A stretch of DNA of 6,182 nt from Dehalococcoidia bacterium. Lineage in GTDB: Bacteria > Chloroflexota > Dehalococcoidia > GIF9 > AB-539-J10. Below are positions 1-6,182 of the stretch, piece by piece. Location: NCBI GenBank assembly GCA_030621105.1, contig JAUXIH010000066.1:1-6182 (forward strand), read 5' to 3'. Made by a program: the position numbers and the translations under genes. Each line of letters opens with the position of its first letter. Position 1 is the first letter of the stretch. The notes beneath the pieces are model-generated. The model worked only from the letters and a program-made list of their open reading frames with translations, did not search any database and was not told the origin of the DNA.

Positions 1-296
1 GGCTCGATACCTGTGTATTCGAGGAATTTCTTGGTTATGGCTATTCGCCGCCGGGCGCGGTAGTTTCCTGTCTGGTAATGGCAGTCACCGGGGTGGCAGC
101 CGGAGACCAGCACTCCGTCGGCTCCCTTGACCAGAGCGTACAGTACGAAGATGGGATCGATACTTCCCGAGCACATTACTCTTATCATTCTAAGGTTATG
201 AGGATACTGCAACCGACTGGTGCCAGCTAGGTCAGCTCCAGCGTAGCTGCACCAGTTACAGCAAAAACCTATAATTTTGGGTTCAAAACCTTTCAT
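1..296 (-). CDS. mvhD: MvhD-type [2Fe-2S] electron-transfer subunit, 3' end cut by window edge
   Basis: My translation from the ATG at 296-294 stays open for 98 codons to the window edge. The family is usually about 130-150 residues, so roughly the last third is missing. The protein starts MKGFEPKIIGFCCNWCSYAG, the family signature. Six cysteines are visible: C12, C13, C16 (CCNWC), C42 (VMCSG), and C67 and C72 (GCHPGDCHY). In the family, conserved cysteines of this kind hold one [2Fe-2S] cluster. MvhD is a small cytoplasmic protein that passes electrons between a partner (hydrogenase, formate dehydrogenase or an NADH-oxidising module) and HdrA. Here the gene starts one base after the hdrA stop (TAAGATG), with a strong Shine-Dalgarno sequence inside the hdrA end, so it is translationally coupled to hdrA. 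In a benzoyl-CoA reductase type cluster it would correspond to BamF. The partner gene is not in the window. Family assignment is secure; the physiological donor is unknown. Confidence 0.93.
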   Translation of the reverse strand, partial: MKGFEPKIIGFCCNWCSYAGADLAGTSRLQYPHNLRMIRVMCSGSIDPIFVLYALVKGADGVLVSGCHPGDCHYQTGNYRARRRIAITKKFLEYTGIE

Positions 297-297
297 C

Positions 298-3200
298 TTA
301 GACTCCTAGGGCAGCACCAATCATTGAGAATACCTGCTCTCTCTTGAATCCTTTTAACTGAGCAGCTCCCGAAGGACAGGCTGCACAGCAAGTACCGCAG
401 CCCTTACACAGGGTTTGATTGACCTTGGCTACTTTTTCCTGCCAATCGACTTGTATTGCGGAATAGGGACAAACCCTCTCGCAGTTGCCACACCCACTGC
501 AAATAGCTTCATCTACCGAGCAAACTATCCCTTGGGTAGTAATCGTATCTTTGCTTAGAACTGTAGCAGCTCGGGAAGCCGTAGCTTGGGCTTGAACAAT
601 ACTTTCGTTAATAAACTTTGGGCTATGAGCTAAGCCACACATAAAGATGCCATCAGTGGTGAAGTCCACCGGGCGCAGCTTCATATGGGCTTCCATGAAA
701 AAACCATCTTCATTCAATGGGACCTTTAATAGGTGGGATAATTCTGTATTTCTATCTGGGGCAACTGTAGCTACACCTAAGGTCAATATGTCTACGTCTA
801 GCACCAGGCGTTGACCCAACATCGGGTCGGTTACCATAACTCTTAGGATATCTTGACCATCTTTCTGGACTATTTTCACCTCTGGCTTATCTTCCACGTC
901 ATAGCGGATAAATTTTACTTCTCGCTCTGCAGCTTCACGGTAATAGTCTTCCATCAGCCCATAGGTTCTCATATCCCGATACAGAATATAGATTTCCATC
1001 TCCGGGTTTATCTGCTTTAGCTTTAAGGCATTCTTTATAGACTGGCCACAACATACTCTGCTGCAGTATGGTCGCTCATTGTCCCTTGAGCCCACACATT
1101 GAATCATTACCAAGCTATTGCAGCTTCTAAACACTTCTCTGTTTGTGGCTATTTCCCCTTCCAGTTCAAGCGAGGTCAATACCCTCGGGTCCTCCCCATA
1201 GAGATATTCAGTGGGCTTGAGTTCCTCAGCTCCAGTGGCAACGATGATTACACCATGGGATATTTCCTCAGCCACCGACTCAGCCCCTACTGCTATCTTA
1301 GTAGTGAAATTGCCGACAAAACCAGCAACTTCGATTATATTAGATTCAGTATACACTTGGATTAAGGGATTTTCATAAACTCTCTGTATAAGCTCTTGAA
1401 GGTAAGTCGGTACATCTGCTCCCCCCAGAGTGTAATGAATTCTCCGAGCCATTCCTCCAAGGGCGTCGCTTTTTTCAATCAGGTAAACCGCAAAACCTTG
1501 CTCGGCTAGGCTCACCGCACTTACCATCCCAGCAATACCACCACCGATGACTAAGGCGGAGCGAGTTAAGCCTAAGGACAATGGCTTTATGGGTTCAAGG
1601 AGTCTTGCCTTAGCTATTGCCATTCTTACTAGGTCCTGCGCTTTCTGAGTGGCCGCTCGCTTATCCCCCATATGTACCCAGGCACACTGCTCTCGAATAT
1701 TGGCCATCTCAAGTAAGAATGGATTTAACCCTGCCTCTCTGAGGACTTCACGAAATACCGGCTCGTGTGTTCTCGGGGTACAGGCAGCAATCACTACCCG
1801 GTTTAATTGCTTCTCCCTAATGGTTTCGACGATATGGGTACAGGAATCGATAGAACAACAGAAGGTACTGTCCTCAACATGGGCTACATTGTCCAGTTTC
1901 TTAACGTACCTGACCAGGCGTGATATATCCACGGCACCGGCAATATTGGTGCCGCAATGACAGATAAAGGCCCCCACTCTGGGAGGCTCTCCAGAGACAT
2001 CTCGCTCCGGCGGAAATTCCCGCTCTTCAATTAATGCTCCCCTCTGGTCAACCAGAATCCTTGATGAGAGCGATGCCGCTCCACTGGCCATGGTGACCGA
2101 GTCGGGAATGTCCATCGGGGCATGAAATACCCCGCAGGCATAGACTCCTGCCCGGGAAGTCTCAATCGGGGAGAAATCATCACTCTTACAAAATCCATGG
2201 GAATTGAGTTCTATTGACATTCTCTCTGCCAGTTCTCTTCTACTGGCAGACGAGGTAAGACCCACTGATAGAACCACCAGGTCGAATTCTCCCTCTCGCA
2301 TTTCTGTGCTGCTGGCGCGATATCTAATTACTACATTTTTCGTCTCGGACACTTCCCCAACAATTGATACCTTACTCCATATGAAACGAACCCCGGGGCT
2401 ATCTTTGGCCCTTTGATAATATCGCTCGAACCCCTTGCCATAAGCACGGATATCATTATGGAATATTGTAGCCTCAAGTTCGCTGTCGTGTTCCTTAGAT
2501 AAAATCACCTGTTTAATAGCATACATACAGCAAACTGCGGAACAGTAGGTATTACCAGTGGTGATATCTCGAGAACCAACACATTGAATCCAAGCTATCC
2601 TCTTTGGTGGCTTTCTATCTGAAGGGCGCTTGACCTCCCCTCGGTAGGGTCCCGAAGCACTCAGTATCCTCTCAAACTCCAGGCTGGTGACTACATTGCT
2701 AAATCTCTTGTAGCCATATTCACTCTGCAACTGGGGGTCGAATATATCATAGCCCAGGGCTAGAATGATACTGCCGACATTAATTTCCAATCTTTCCTCT
2801 TCTTGATAGAGGTTTATAGCCTCAGTCTTGCAGGCGGGAACACAAGCCTTGCACTCCCTCCTGAGAAGAAAGAGGCACTGGGTGGGGTCGATTACGGCGA
2901 CAGCCGGTACTGCTTGAGGGAAGGGTATAAAGATGCATTTAGTTAATGCTAGGTTCTCATTATAGGCATCCGGGATTTTTACTGAGCAATAGTCAACACA
3001 GGTTCCGCAGCCGTTGCATTTATCCTCATCAACATATCGTGGCTTCTTCAGCAGGGTTACCTTAAAGTTTCCTGCCTGGCCGCTAACAGAATCAACCTGA
3101 GCATTGGTGATAATTGATATGTTGGGGTCCCGAGCACATTCAATGAATTTGGGTGAAAGAATACACATGGAGCAATCATTGGTGGGGAAGGTCTTATCCA

Positions 3201-3378
3201 GTTGAGCCATCTTGCCACCGATGGCCGGTGCCTCGTCCACTAGATAAACCTTGAAGCCAGAATTGGCTAGGTCTAAGGCAGCTTGTATGCCGCTGATACC
3301 GGCACCCACCACCATAACTGCACCGACTATGCCTTCGACAGGAACCGGCACTTGGATCTCATTCTCTGCTTCTACCAT
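298..3378 (-). CDS. hdrA: Tandem HdrA-like FAD/iron-sulfur protein (long HdrA, BamE-like)
   Basis: This is the flavin-containing core subunit of a heterodisulfide-reductase-like complex, probably cytoplasmic; HdrA family members can bifurcate or confurcate electrons at FAD. At 1026 residues it is far longer than the roughly 650 of methanogen HdrA, because two flavin units are joined. Unit 1 has a GAGISG dinucleotide motif (25-30), the HdrA motif FPTNDCSMC (C69, C72), an inserted ferredoxin domain (C121/124/127/131 and C168/176/179/183), and CVGSRD with a following CSAVCC (C266, C279, C283, C284). The segment 466-600 resembles the domain that normally opens HdrA (FICHCGTNIAG, ACTPRTHEP, ANIREQCAWVHM). 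Unit 2 has GGGIAG (612-617) and a second CVGSRD/CSRVCC (C761, C772, C776, C777), but neither the CSMC motif nor the inserted ferredoxin. The C-terminus carries two [4Fe-4S] motifs (C960/963/966/970 and C991/994/997/1001). The ATG start has an AAGG sequence five bases upstream, and the gene lies 10 bases after the HdrBC-like stop. BamE of benzoyl-CoA reductase clusters has similar size and layout from memory. No membrane segment or signal peptide is seen. Confidence 0.95.
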   Translation of the reverse strand: MVEAENEIQVPVPVEGIVGAVMVVGAGISGIQAALDLANSGFKVYLVDEAPAIGGKMAQLDKTFPTNDCSMCILSPKFIECARDPNISIITNAQVDSVSGQAGNFKVTLLKKPRYVDEDKCNGCGTCVDYCSVKIPDAYNENLALTKCIFIPFPQAVPAVAVIDPTQCLFLLRRECKACVPACKTEAINLYQEEERLEINVGSIILALGYDIFDPQLQSEYGYKRFSNVVTSLEFERILSASGPYRGEVKRPSDRKPPKRIAWIQCVGSRDITTGNTYCSAVCCMYAIKQVILSKEHDSELEATIFHNDIRAYGKGFERYYQRAKDSPGVRFIWSKVSIVGEVSETKNVVIRYRASSTEMREGEFDLVVLSVGLTSSASRRELAERMSIELNSHGFCKSDDFSPIETSRAGVYACGVFHAPMDIPDSVTMASGAASLSSRILVDQRGALIEEREFPPERDVSGEPPRVGAFICHCGTNIAGAVDISRLVRYVKKLDNVAHVEDSTFCCSIDSCTHIVETIREKQLNRVVIAACTPRTHEPVFREVLREAGLNPFLLEMANIREQCAWVHMGDKRAATQKAQDLVRMAIAKARLLEPIKPLSLGLTRSALVIGGGIAGMVSAVSLAEQGFAVYLIEKSDALGGMARRIHYTLGGADVPTYLQELIQRVYENPLIQVYTESNIIEVAGFVGNFTTKIAVGAESVAEEISHGVIIVATGAEELKPTEYLYGEDPRVLTSLELEGEIATNREVFRSCNSLVMIQCVGSRDNERPYCSRVCCGQSIKNALKLKQINPEMEIYILYRDMRTYGLMEDYYREAAEREVKFIRYDVEDKPEVKIVQKDGQDILRVMVTDPMLGQRLVLDVDILTLGVATVAPDRNTELSHLLKVPLNEDGFFMEAHMKLRPVDFTTDGIFMCGLAHSPKFINESIVQAQATASRAATVLSKDTITTQGIVCSVDEAICSGCGNCERVCPYSAIQVDWQEKVAKVNQTLCKGCGTCCAACPSGAAQLKGFKREQVFSMIGAALGV
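303..307 (-). promoter_or_regulatory. Ribosome binding site of the mvhD-like gene
   Basis: Read on the minus strand this is AGGAG, six bases before the ATG at 296-294. It lies inside the last codons of hdrA. It supports the chosen mvhD start and tight coupling of the two genes. Confidence 0.75.
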
Positions 3379-3383
3379 AACAG

Positions 3384-3388
3384 CCTTT
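3384..3388 (-). promoter_or_regulatory. Ribosome binding site of hdrA
   Basis: The minus strand reads AAAAAGGCTGTTATG. The AAAGG core ends five bases before the ATG at 3378-3376 and sits in the 10-nt gap after the upstream stop codon. This fits the chosen start. Confidence 0.6.
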
Positions 3389-4555
3389 TTACCCTAAAAC
3401 TGAGACCACGAGCTCCGAAATATCTCTAACTTCTAGAGCCTCGCTTTTACCCACTGTCAGCAAACTGTCCTTAAAATTGATGATACAATAGGGGCAGGCA
3501 GTGACCAGTATGTCCGCCCCTAGTTCAACTGCCTGTTCCACTTTGAGGTCAGCGAAGCGCTCCCCCTTTTTAGTCTCCATCCATATTCTTCCCCCGCCGC
3601 CACCGCAGCAAATGCTCTTTTCGCGATATTCAGGAAACTCAATCAACTCTATCCCCGGGATACTTTTCAAGACCTCTCTGGGTTCATCGTATATACCGTT
3701 GTGGCGTCCCAGGTAACAGGGGTCATGATATATGACCTTTTTGTTCAAATCACGGGTGAACTGGAGTTTCCCTGCCTTGAGAAGTCCTGCCAAATATTGA
3801 GTAAAGTGAACCACCTTAAAGCTACTCCCTAACTCAGGGTATTCATTCTTAAATGTGGTGTAGCAATGAGGGGAGGTAACAATGATTGTTCTAACCCCAC
3901 TTCCTATGAAAGTCTCAATGTTGCTTTTTGCCAGATACTGGAATAGGTCCTCATTCCCTGCTCTGCGAATGCTTTCTCCACAGCAGTTCTCTCTAGAGCC
4001 AAGGATACCAAAATTCGCCCCCGCTTGTTGCAGTATAGTTGCGGTAGCTTGAGCAACACTGGCTAGCCTGGGGTCATAAGCCGGCATGCAACCCGGGAAA
4101 TATAAAAGGTCAGTACCATTGGTAAAGTCCTTGATACCAAGGCCCTTTGCCCAATCCGCACGGGTCTCTCGCCTCTCCCCTAGCGGATTACCCACGCTAC
4201 CTAAGCTTGCCGCTACACTTCGGAGACTGGTTGGGGTCGTTCCCCACTCCGTTACAATGCGGCGCACCGCTCTCACAATATCTGTTACCTCAACACCACG
4301 AGGACAGCGTTTAACACAAGCACCACAGGTAGTGCATAGCCACCACTCTTCATCCTCAAAGTCAGCTAAACCGAATTGTGCCTGGCGGAGCATTTTAGGG
4401 ACAATGAAGTTCCTGACTATATTCCACGGGCAGACGGTGGCACAGAGGCTGCATTGGAAGCACAATTTGAACGTCTCACCGCCAGCCTCTCTAATAGCAT
4501 CAGCTCCCTCTTTAAATATAGTTACTGATTCCATGGTAGGCAAGCTCACTTTCAC
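3389..4555 (-). CDS. HdrC-HdrB fusion (HdrD-like) iron-sulfur oxidoreductase subunit, BamD-like
   Basis: This is an electron-transfer subunit of the Hdr type, with an HdrC-like ferredoxin domain fused to an HdrB-like CCG domain pair in 388 residues. Two ferredoxin motifs are complete: C32/35/38/42 followed by P, and C74/77/80/84 followed by P. The first CCG domain has FPGC156 and ENCC (C191-C192) but ends TSPHC231, so the first cysteine of the usual CxxC is Ser. The second CCG domain is complete: HDPC280, CC316-317 followed by a Gly run, and CPYC (C354, C357). In HdrB this pattern binds a non-cubane [4Fe-4S] cluster, so probably one such cluster is present here. Numbering uses the GTG at 4555-4553. 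GTG at 4549-4547 (386 residues) has the better-spaced GGGGTGA upstream, and ATG at 4534-4532 is also possible. The frame is open back to 4618 without a standard start. The gene sits between the three-cluster subunit and hdrA. An alternative name is a GlpC/LutA-type oxidoreductase, but the HdrA and MvhD neighbours favour the Hdr role. Confidence 0.92.
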   Translation of the reverse strand: MKVSLPTMESVTIFKEGADAIREAGGETFKLCFQCSLCATVCPWNIVRNFIVPKMLRQAQFGLADFEDEEWWLCTTCGACVKRCPRGVEVTDIVRAVRRIVTEWGTTPTSLRSVAASLGSVGNPLGERRETRADWAKGLGIKDFTNGTDLLYFPGCMPAYDPRLASVAQATATILQQAGANFGILGSRENCCGESIRRAGNEDLFQYLAKSNIETFIGSGVRTIIVTSPHCYTTFKNEYPELGSSFKVVHFTQYLAGLLKAGKLQFTRDLNKKVIYHDPCYLGRHNGIYDEPREVLKSIPGIELIEFPEYREKSICCGGGGGRIWMETKKGERFADLKVEQAVELGADILVTACPYCIINFKDSLLTVGKSEALEVRDISELVVSVLG

Positions 4556-4560
4556 CCCAC
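4555..4560 (-). promoter_or_regulatory. Possible ribosome binding site deciding the HdrBC-like start
   Basis: The minus strand reads GTGGGGTGAAAGTGAGC. The GGGG at 4558-4555 lies five bases before the GTG at 4549-4547, whereas it overlaps or abuts the GTG at 4555. This favours the inner GTG, two codons shorter, but the match to the consensus is imperfect. Confidence 0.4.
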
Positions 4561-4580
4561 AATTGACTGAAATTTCACTA

Positions 4581-4599
4581 CTACCATCGGCTCTGGTAG
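4581..4599 (-). repeat. Small inverted repeat (hairpin) in the only sizeable intergenic gap
   Basis: Six perfectly complementary bases, CTACCA and TGGTAG, flank a seven-base loop in the 80-nt space between the polyferredoxin stop and the HdrBC-like start. No run of U follows on the transcript, so it does not look like an intrinsic terminator. It could be a weak mRNA processing or stability element, or chance; a 6-bp stem is not strong evidence. Confidence 0.3.
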
Positions 4600-4635
4600 C
4601 TAAAGTAACAGGCGGGCACTATGCTGGCTAACTCG

Positions 4636-5007
4636 CTACTCGACGAAAGTTAGAGCACCGCTAAGGCATACCTTGACACACTGGGGGTCTGGTGGCTGGC
4701 CACAAAAATCACACTTTAAGGGAATTCCGGTGTCCGGCTCCTTGAAAATAGGTTTAGCGGGGCAAGAAGCACGGCACAAGACGCAGCTGTCATACTCTTT
4801 CCCGCCGATAGAAACACTGGTTTTTGCAGTGCATTCTGCATCGGTATATGGCCCCGCTATTACCGGGAAGAATGTATCCCCCTCAATGAAAACTCCTATC
4901 CGTGACCTCTTGGGATTAAAGGTATTTTCAATATGCTGCAAGGAACAAATTAACTCACAGAGGCGGCACCCAGTACATTTGTCATAGTCTATTTTTATTC
5001 GTGCCAC
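4636..5007 (-). CDS. Three-[4Fe-4S] ferredoxin-like subunit of the AOR-type enzyme (BamC-like)
   Basis: This small electron-relay protein of 123 residues contains exactly twelve cysteines, enough for three [4Fe-4S] clusters: C11/14/17/21, C59 with C75/78/82, and C99/102/110/114. The pattern (DKCTGCRLCELIC near the start, CVLCRASCP in the middle, CDFCGQPPDPQCVKVC near the end) is that of HycB/DmsB-type subunits, where cysteines from the two ends pair across clusters. Such proteins carry electrons away from or to a pterin-containing catalytic partner. Here the partner is clearly the AOR-family protein just upstream. The two genes overlap by one base (TAGTG), with GTG as start and AAGGGGA six bases before it, so their translation is coupled. 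No signal peptide or membrane segment is visible, so the protein is probably cytoplasmic. Its place between the AOR gene and the HdrBC-like gene matches BamC in class II benzoyl-CoA reductase clusters. Fe-S subunits next to other AOR enzymes look similar, so the substrate cannot be read from it. Confidence 0.92.
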   Translation of the reverse strand: MARIKIDYDKCTGCRLCELICSLQHIENTFNPKRSRIGVFIEGDTFFPVIAGPYTDAECTAKTSVSIGGKEYDSCVLCRASCPAKPIFKEPDTGIPLKCDFCGQPPDPQCVKVCLSGALTFVE

Positions 5008-6182
5008 TATAATTCCCCTTCCCGGGTTAACCCTAGCTGGGCTAACTTCTCGGGGGTAGGGATGCCATTTTCATCCCACCCTCTAAGTTTGTAGTATTCA
5101 GGCAGCATTTCATCAACTCTAGCTACCTGCCCTTCATTTTCGCCTTTAAGTACAGGCTCCTCAAGCATCCGCCTAGGCAGCGTATCATCGTCTGCGGTAA
5201 TTCCTGCCCTCAGATTAAATAGCCGCTCTAGGTTAAAAATCCTCTCGCCAGCTAGCATCATAGTTTCCCCGCTATAGCCGACCCCAGTGGCTAATTCTAG
5301 CTCGGTCAGCAATTCGTCTTCCAACATTAACAGTCCACCAAAAATAGTCCAGCAAAGACCGGAGGAATCAACTACAGCAATGAAGTCTTGGTCTGCTTTG
5401 GTAAGAGCTGCCTGACCTGCTATTTCAAATCGTTTTTCAAAACGCAGCCCGCTTTTGGTATGGCAAGCACCACGGTTGCTAGTAGCATAGGCGAGCGCAA
5501 TTCCTTGATACCCTTGGGGGTGGAGTGCTGGCATCTCTTGTTTCTTTACAGTCATGGAGATCTCGGGATGACCATAGTACTCAGCAAGCCTATATGAGCC
5601 TTCCGCAAGTAAGTCGCCTATTCCTTCCCTTTTCACTATCACTTGTACGAGTTTACCCACAGCATATTTGTTACCGAAGCTTATCGGGAAGGGGATATCC
5701 TTTTCTGGTAAGTATCCCTTTTCATAAAGCTCCATGGCGCAAGCAATGGTAACTCCCGTTGATATAGTATCCATTCCCATCTCATTGCACAGGTAAGCAG
5801 CCTTAGTTACAGCTTTTAGGTCAGTAACCCCACAGCAAGGGCCCAGCTGACTGTAGCTTTCATGCTCTGGCCCCTCTCCTTCCCCTTCAAATTCAGGGTC
5901 GGTTATCCTAGTTCTTCGACCACAGGCAAACGGGCAGGCGAAACAGGATGTGGCTTTCACGAGTATCTCCTTCCGTATGTCTGCAATTTCAGGTATTCCT
6001 TCCATGAAACCAGCCTGAAAGTTTCTAGTAGGTAGCATACCCATGTTCTTCATAGCTGCTATTATGCGCCATGTACCATAGGTAGACCTGGCCTCTAATC
6101 CTATCTTTGGTGATTTTTTAATCTCATCCAAAAAGGCTAATACTGCTTCTTTGAAGCCTTCTCCATCAGCGACCATAATACC
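5007..6182 (-). CDS. AOR-family tungsten/molybdenum-pterin oxidoreductase (BamB-like), 5' end cut by window edge
   Basis: The reading frame is open through the right edge (codons for Gly-Ile precede the ATG at 6176-6174), so that ATG is internal. Visible are 391 codons; the family is about 600-650 residues, so the N-terminal pterin domain is missing. Numbering from the internal Met: TYGTWR (32-37) and LPTRNFQ (48-54) are AOR signatures; C78, C81 and C85 (CFACPFAC) plus C275 (DSSGLCW) are the expected four ligands of the [4Fe-4S] cluster beside the pterin. EGPEHESYSQLG (101-112) covers the active-site Glu region, NEMGMDTIS (131-139) and YATSNRGACH (230-239) cover pterin and active-site loops. 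The enzyme class carries out two-electron redox chemistry on aldehydes, acids or, in BamB, the aromatic ring of benzoyl-CoA, using a W or Mo bis-pyranopterin. Neighbouring Fe-S and Hdr genes indicate a multi-subunit form rather than the stand-alone ferredoxin-dependent AOR. Family assignment is firm; substrate is open. Position 219 is His (ALHPQGYQG), where classical AORs as I recall them have an acidic residue. Confidence 0.93.
   Translation of the reverse strand, partial: GIMVADGEGFKEAVLAFLDEIKKSPKIGLEARSTYGTWRIIAAMKNMGMLPTRNFQAGFMEGIPEIADIRKEILVKATSCFACPFACGRRTRITDPEFEGEGEGPEHESYSQLGPCCGVTDLKAVTKAAYLCNEMGMDTISTGVTIACAMELYEKGYLPEKDIPFPISFGNKYAVGKLVQVIVKREGIGDLLAEGSYRLAEYYGHPEISMTVKKQEMPALHPQGYQGIALAYATSNRGACHTKSGLRFEKRFEIAGQAALTKADQDFIAVVDSSGLCWTIFGGLLMLEDELLTELELATGVGYSGETMMLAGERIFNLERLFNLRAGITADDDTLPRRMLEEPVLKGENEGQVARVDEMLPEYYKLRGWDENGIPTPEKLAQLGLTREGEL
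5014..5020 (-). promoter_or_regulatory. Ribosome binding site of the three-cluster subunit
   Basis: The minus strand reads AAGGGGA, six bases before the GTG at 5007-5005, within the last codons of the AOR-type gene. It supports the GTG start rather than a later ATG; no suitable ATG exists near the first cysteine motif. Confidence 0.65.

Noticed and set aside
1099..2416. Plus-strand open frames of 70-103 codons opposite hdrA
   Set aside because: All are antisense to a well-conserved flavoprotein, with no recognisable protein features and no coherent operon context.
1094..2590. Identical 12-base stretch (ACACATTGAATC) at 1094-1105 and 2579-2590
   Set aside because: It encodes the same IQCVG motif in the two halves of the HdrA duplication, so it reflects protein conservation, not a DNA repeat or mobile element.
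298..3378. Possibility that the 1026-residue HdrA is an assembly fusion of two genes
   Set aside because: The frame is uninterrupted, the linker 450-470 is natural, and double-length HdrA proteins of this layout are known in anaerobic bacteria.
4086..4631. 181-codon open frame on the plus strand opposite the HdrBC-like gene
   Set aside because: It lies antisense to a convincingly coding gene, and its translation has no recognisable domain or motif. It is an antisense shadow.
298..5007. In-frame UGA selenocysteine codons, known in some Hdr-linked proteins
   Set aside because: All expected Cys positions are ordinary cysteines and no gene is interrupted by an in-frame TGA.
4673..5752. Plus-strand open frames of 69-104 codons opposite the three-cluster subunit and the AOR gene
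   Set aside because: They are antisense shadows of conserved Fe-S and AOR motifs; none shows a known fold or motif.
5007..6176. ATG at 6176-6174 as the true start of the AOR gene
   Set aside because: The frame is open upstream to the edge, and the protein would lack the whole N-terminal pterin-binding domain. The ATG is internal.
1..6182. tRNA, rRNA, CRISPR, insertion sequence, riboswitch or terminator
   Set aside because: The window is almost entirely coding. I saw no clustered direct repeats, transposase motifs, tRNA-like folds or hairpin plus U-tract structures.

Overview
The window is a single, tightly packed operon fragment on the minus strand. It comes from a strict anaerobe with a redox metabolism rich in tungsten or molybdenum pterin, iron-sulfur and flavin enzymes. 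Base composition is moderate, and two starts appear to be GTG. The gene set is typical of uncultured Chloroflexota (Dehalococcoidia-like), sulfate-reducing or syntrophic bacteria. The sequence alone does not fix the lineage; a Dehalococcoidia-like source is a low-confidence guess.

In transcription order, from the right edge to the left, the window holds five genes. (1) The C-terminal two thirds of an aldehyde:ferredoxin oxidoreductase (AOR) family tungstopterin enzyme (6182-5007, 5' end outside the window). (2) A 123-residue ferredoxin-like subunit with twelve cysteines, enough for three [4Fe-4S] clusters (5007-4636). (3) A fused HdrC-HdrB (HdrD-type) protein with two ferredoxin-type clusters and CCG domains (4555-3389). 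(4) A 1026-residue tandem HdrA-like flavoprotein with two FAD-binding units (3378-298). (5) The N-terminal 98 residues of an MvhD-type [2Fe-2S] subunit, cut by the left edge (296-1).

Junctions are a 1-nt overlap (TAGTG), an 80-nt gap, a 10-nt gap and a 1-nt gap. This implies one transcript and a stoichiometric complex. No promoter or terminator is visible; both probably lie outside the window. There is no non-coding stretch longer than 80 nt.

The likely working model is an electron-transfer complex. The AOR-type subunit handles the organic substrate at a W(Mo)-bis-pterin. The three-cluster subunit wires it to the HdrBC/HdrA module, and MvhD connects to another donor or acceptor. The order AOR / polyferredoxin / HdrBC-like / long HdrA / MvhD matches, as far as I recall it, bamB-C-D-E-F of the class II (ATP-independent) benzoyl-CoA reductase cluster of Geobacter and syntrophs. 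It also resembles other AOR-Hdr clusters of unknown substrate. The substrate here is not determined, and this is the main point worth following up.
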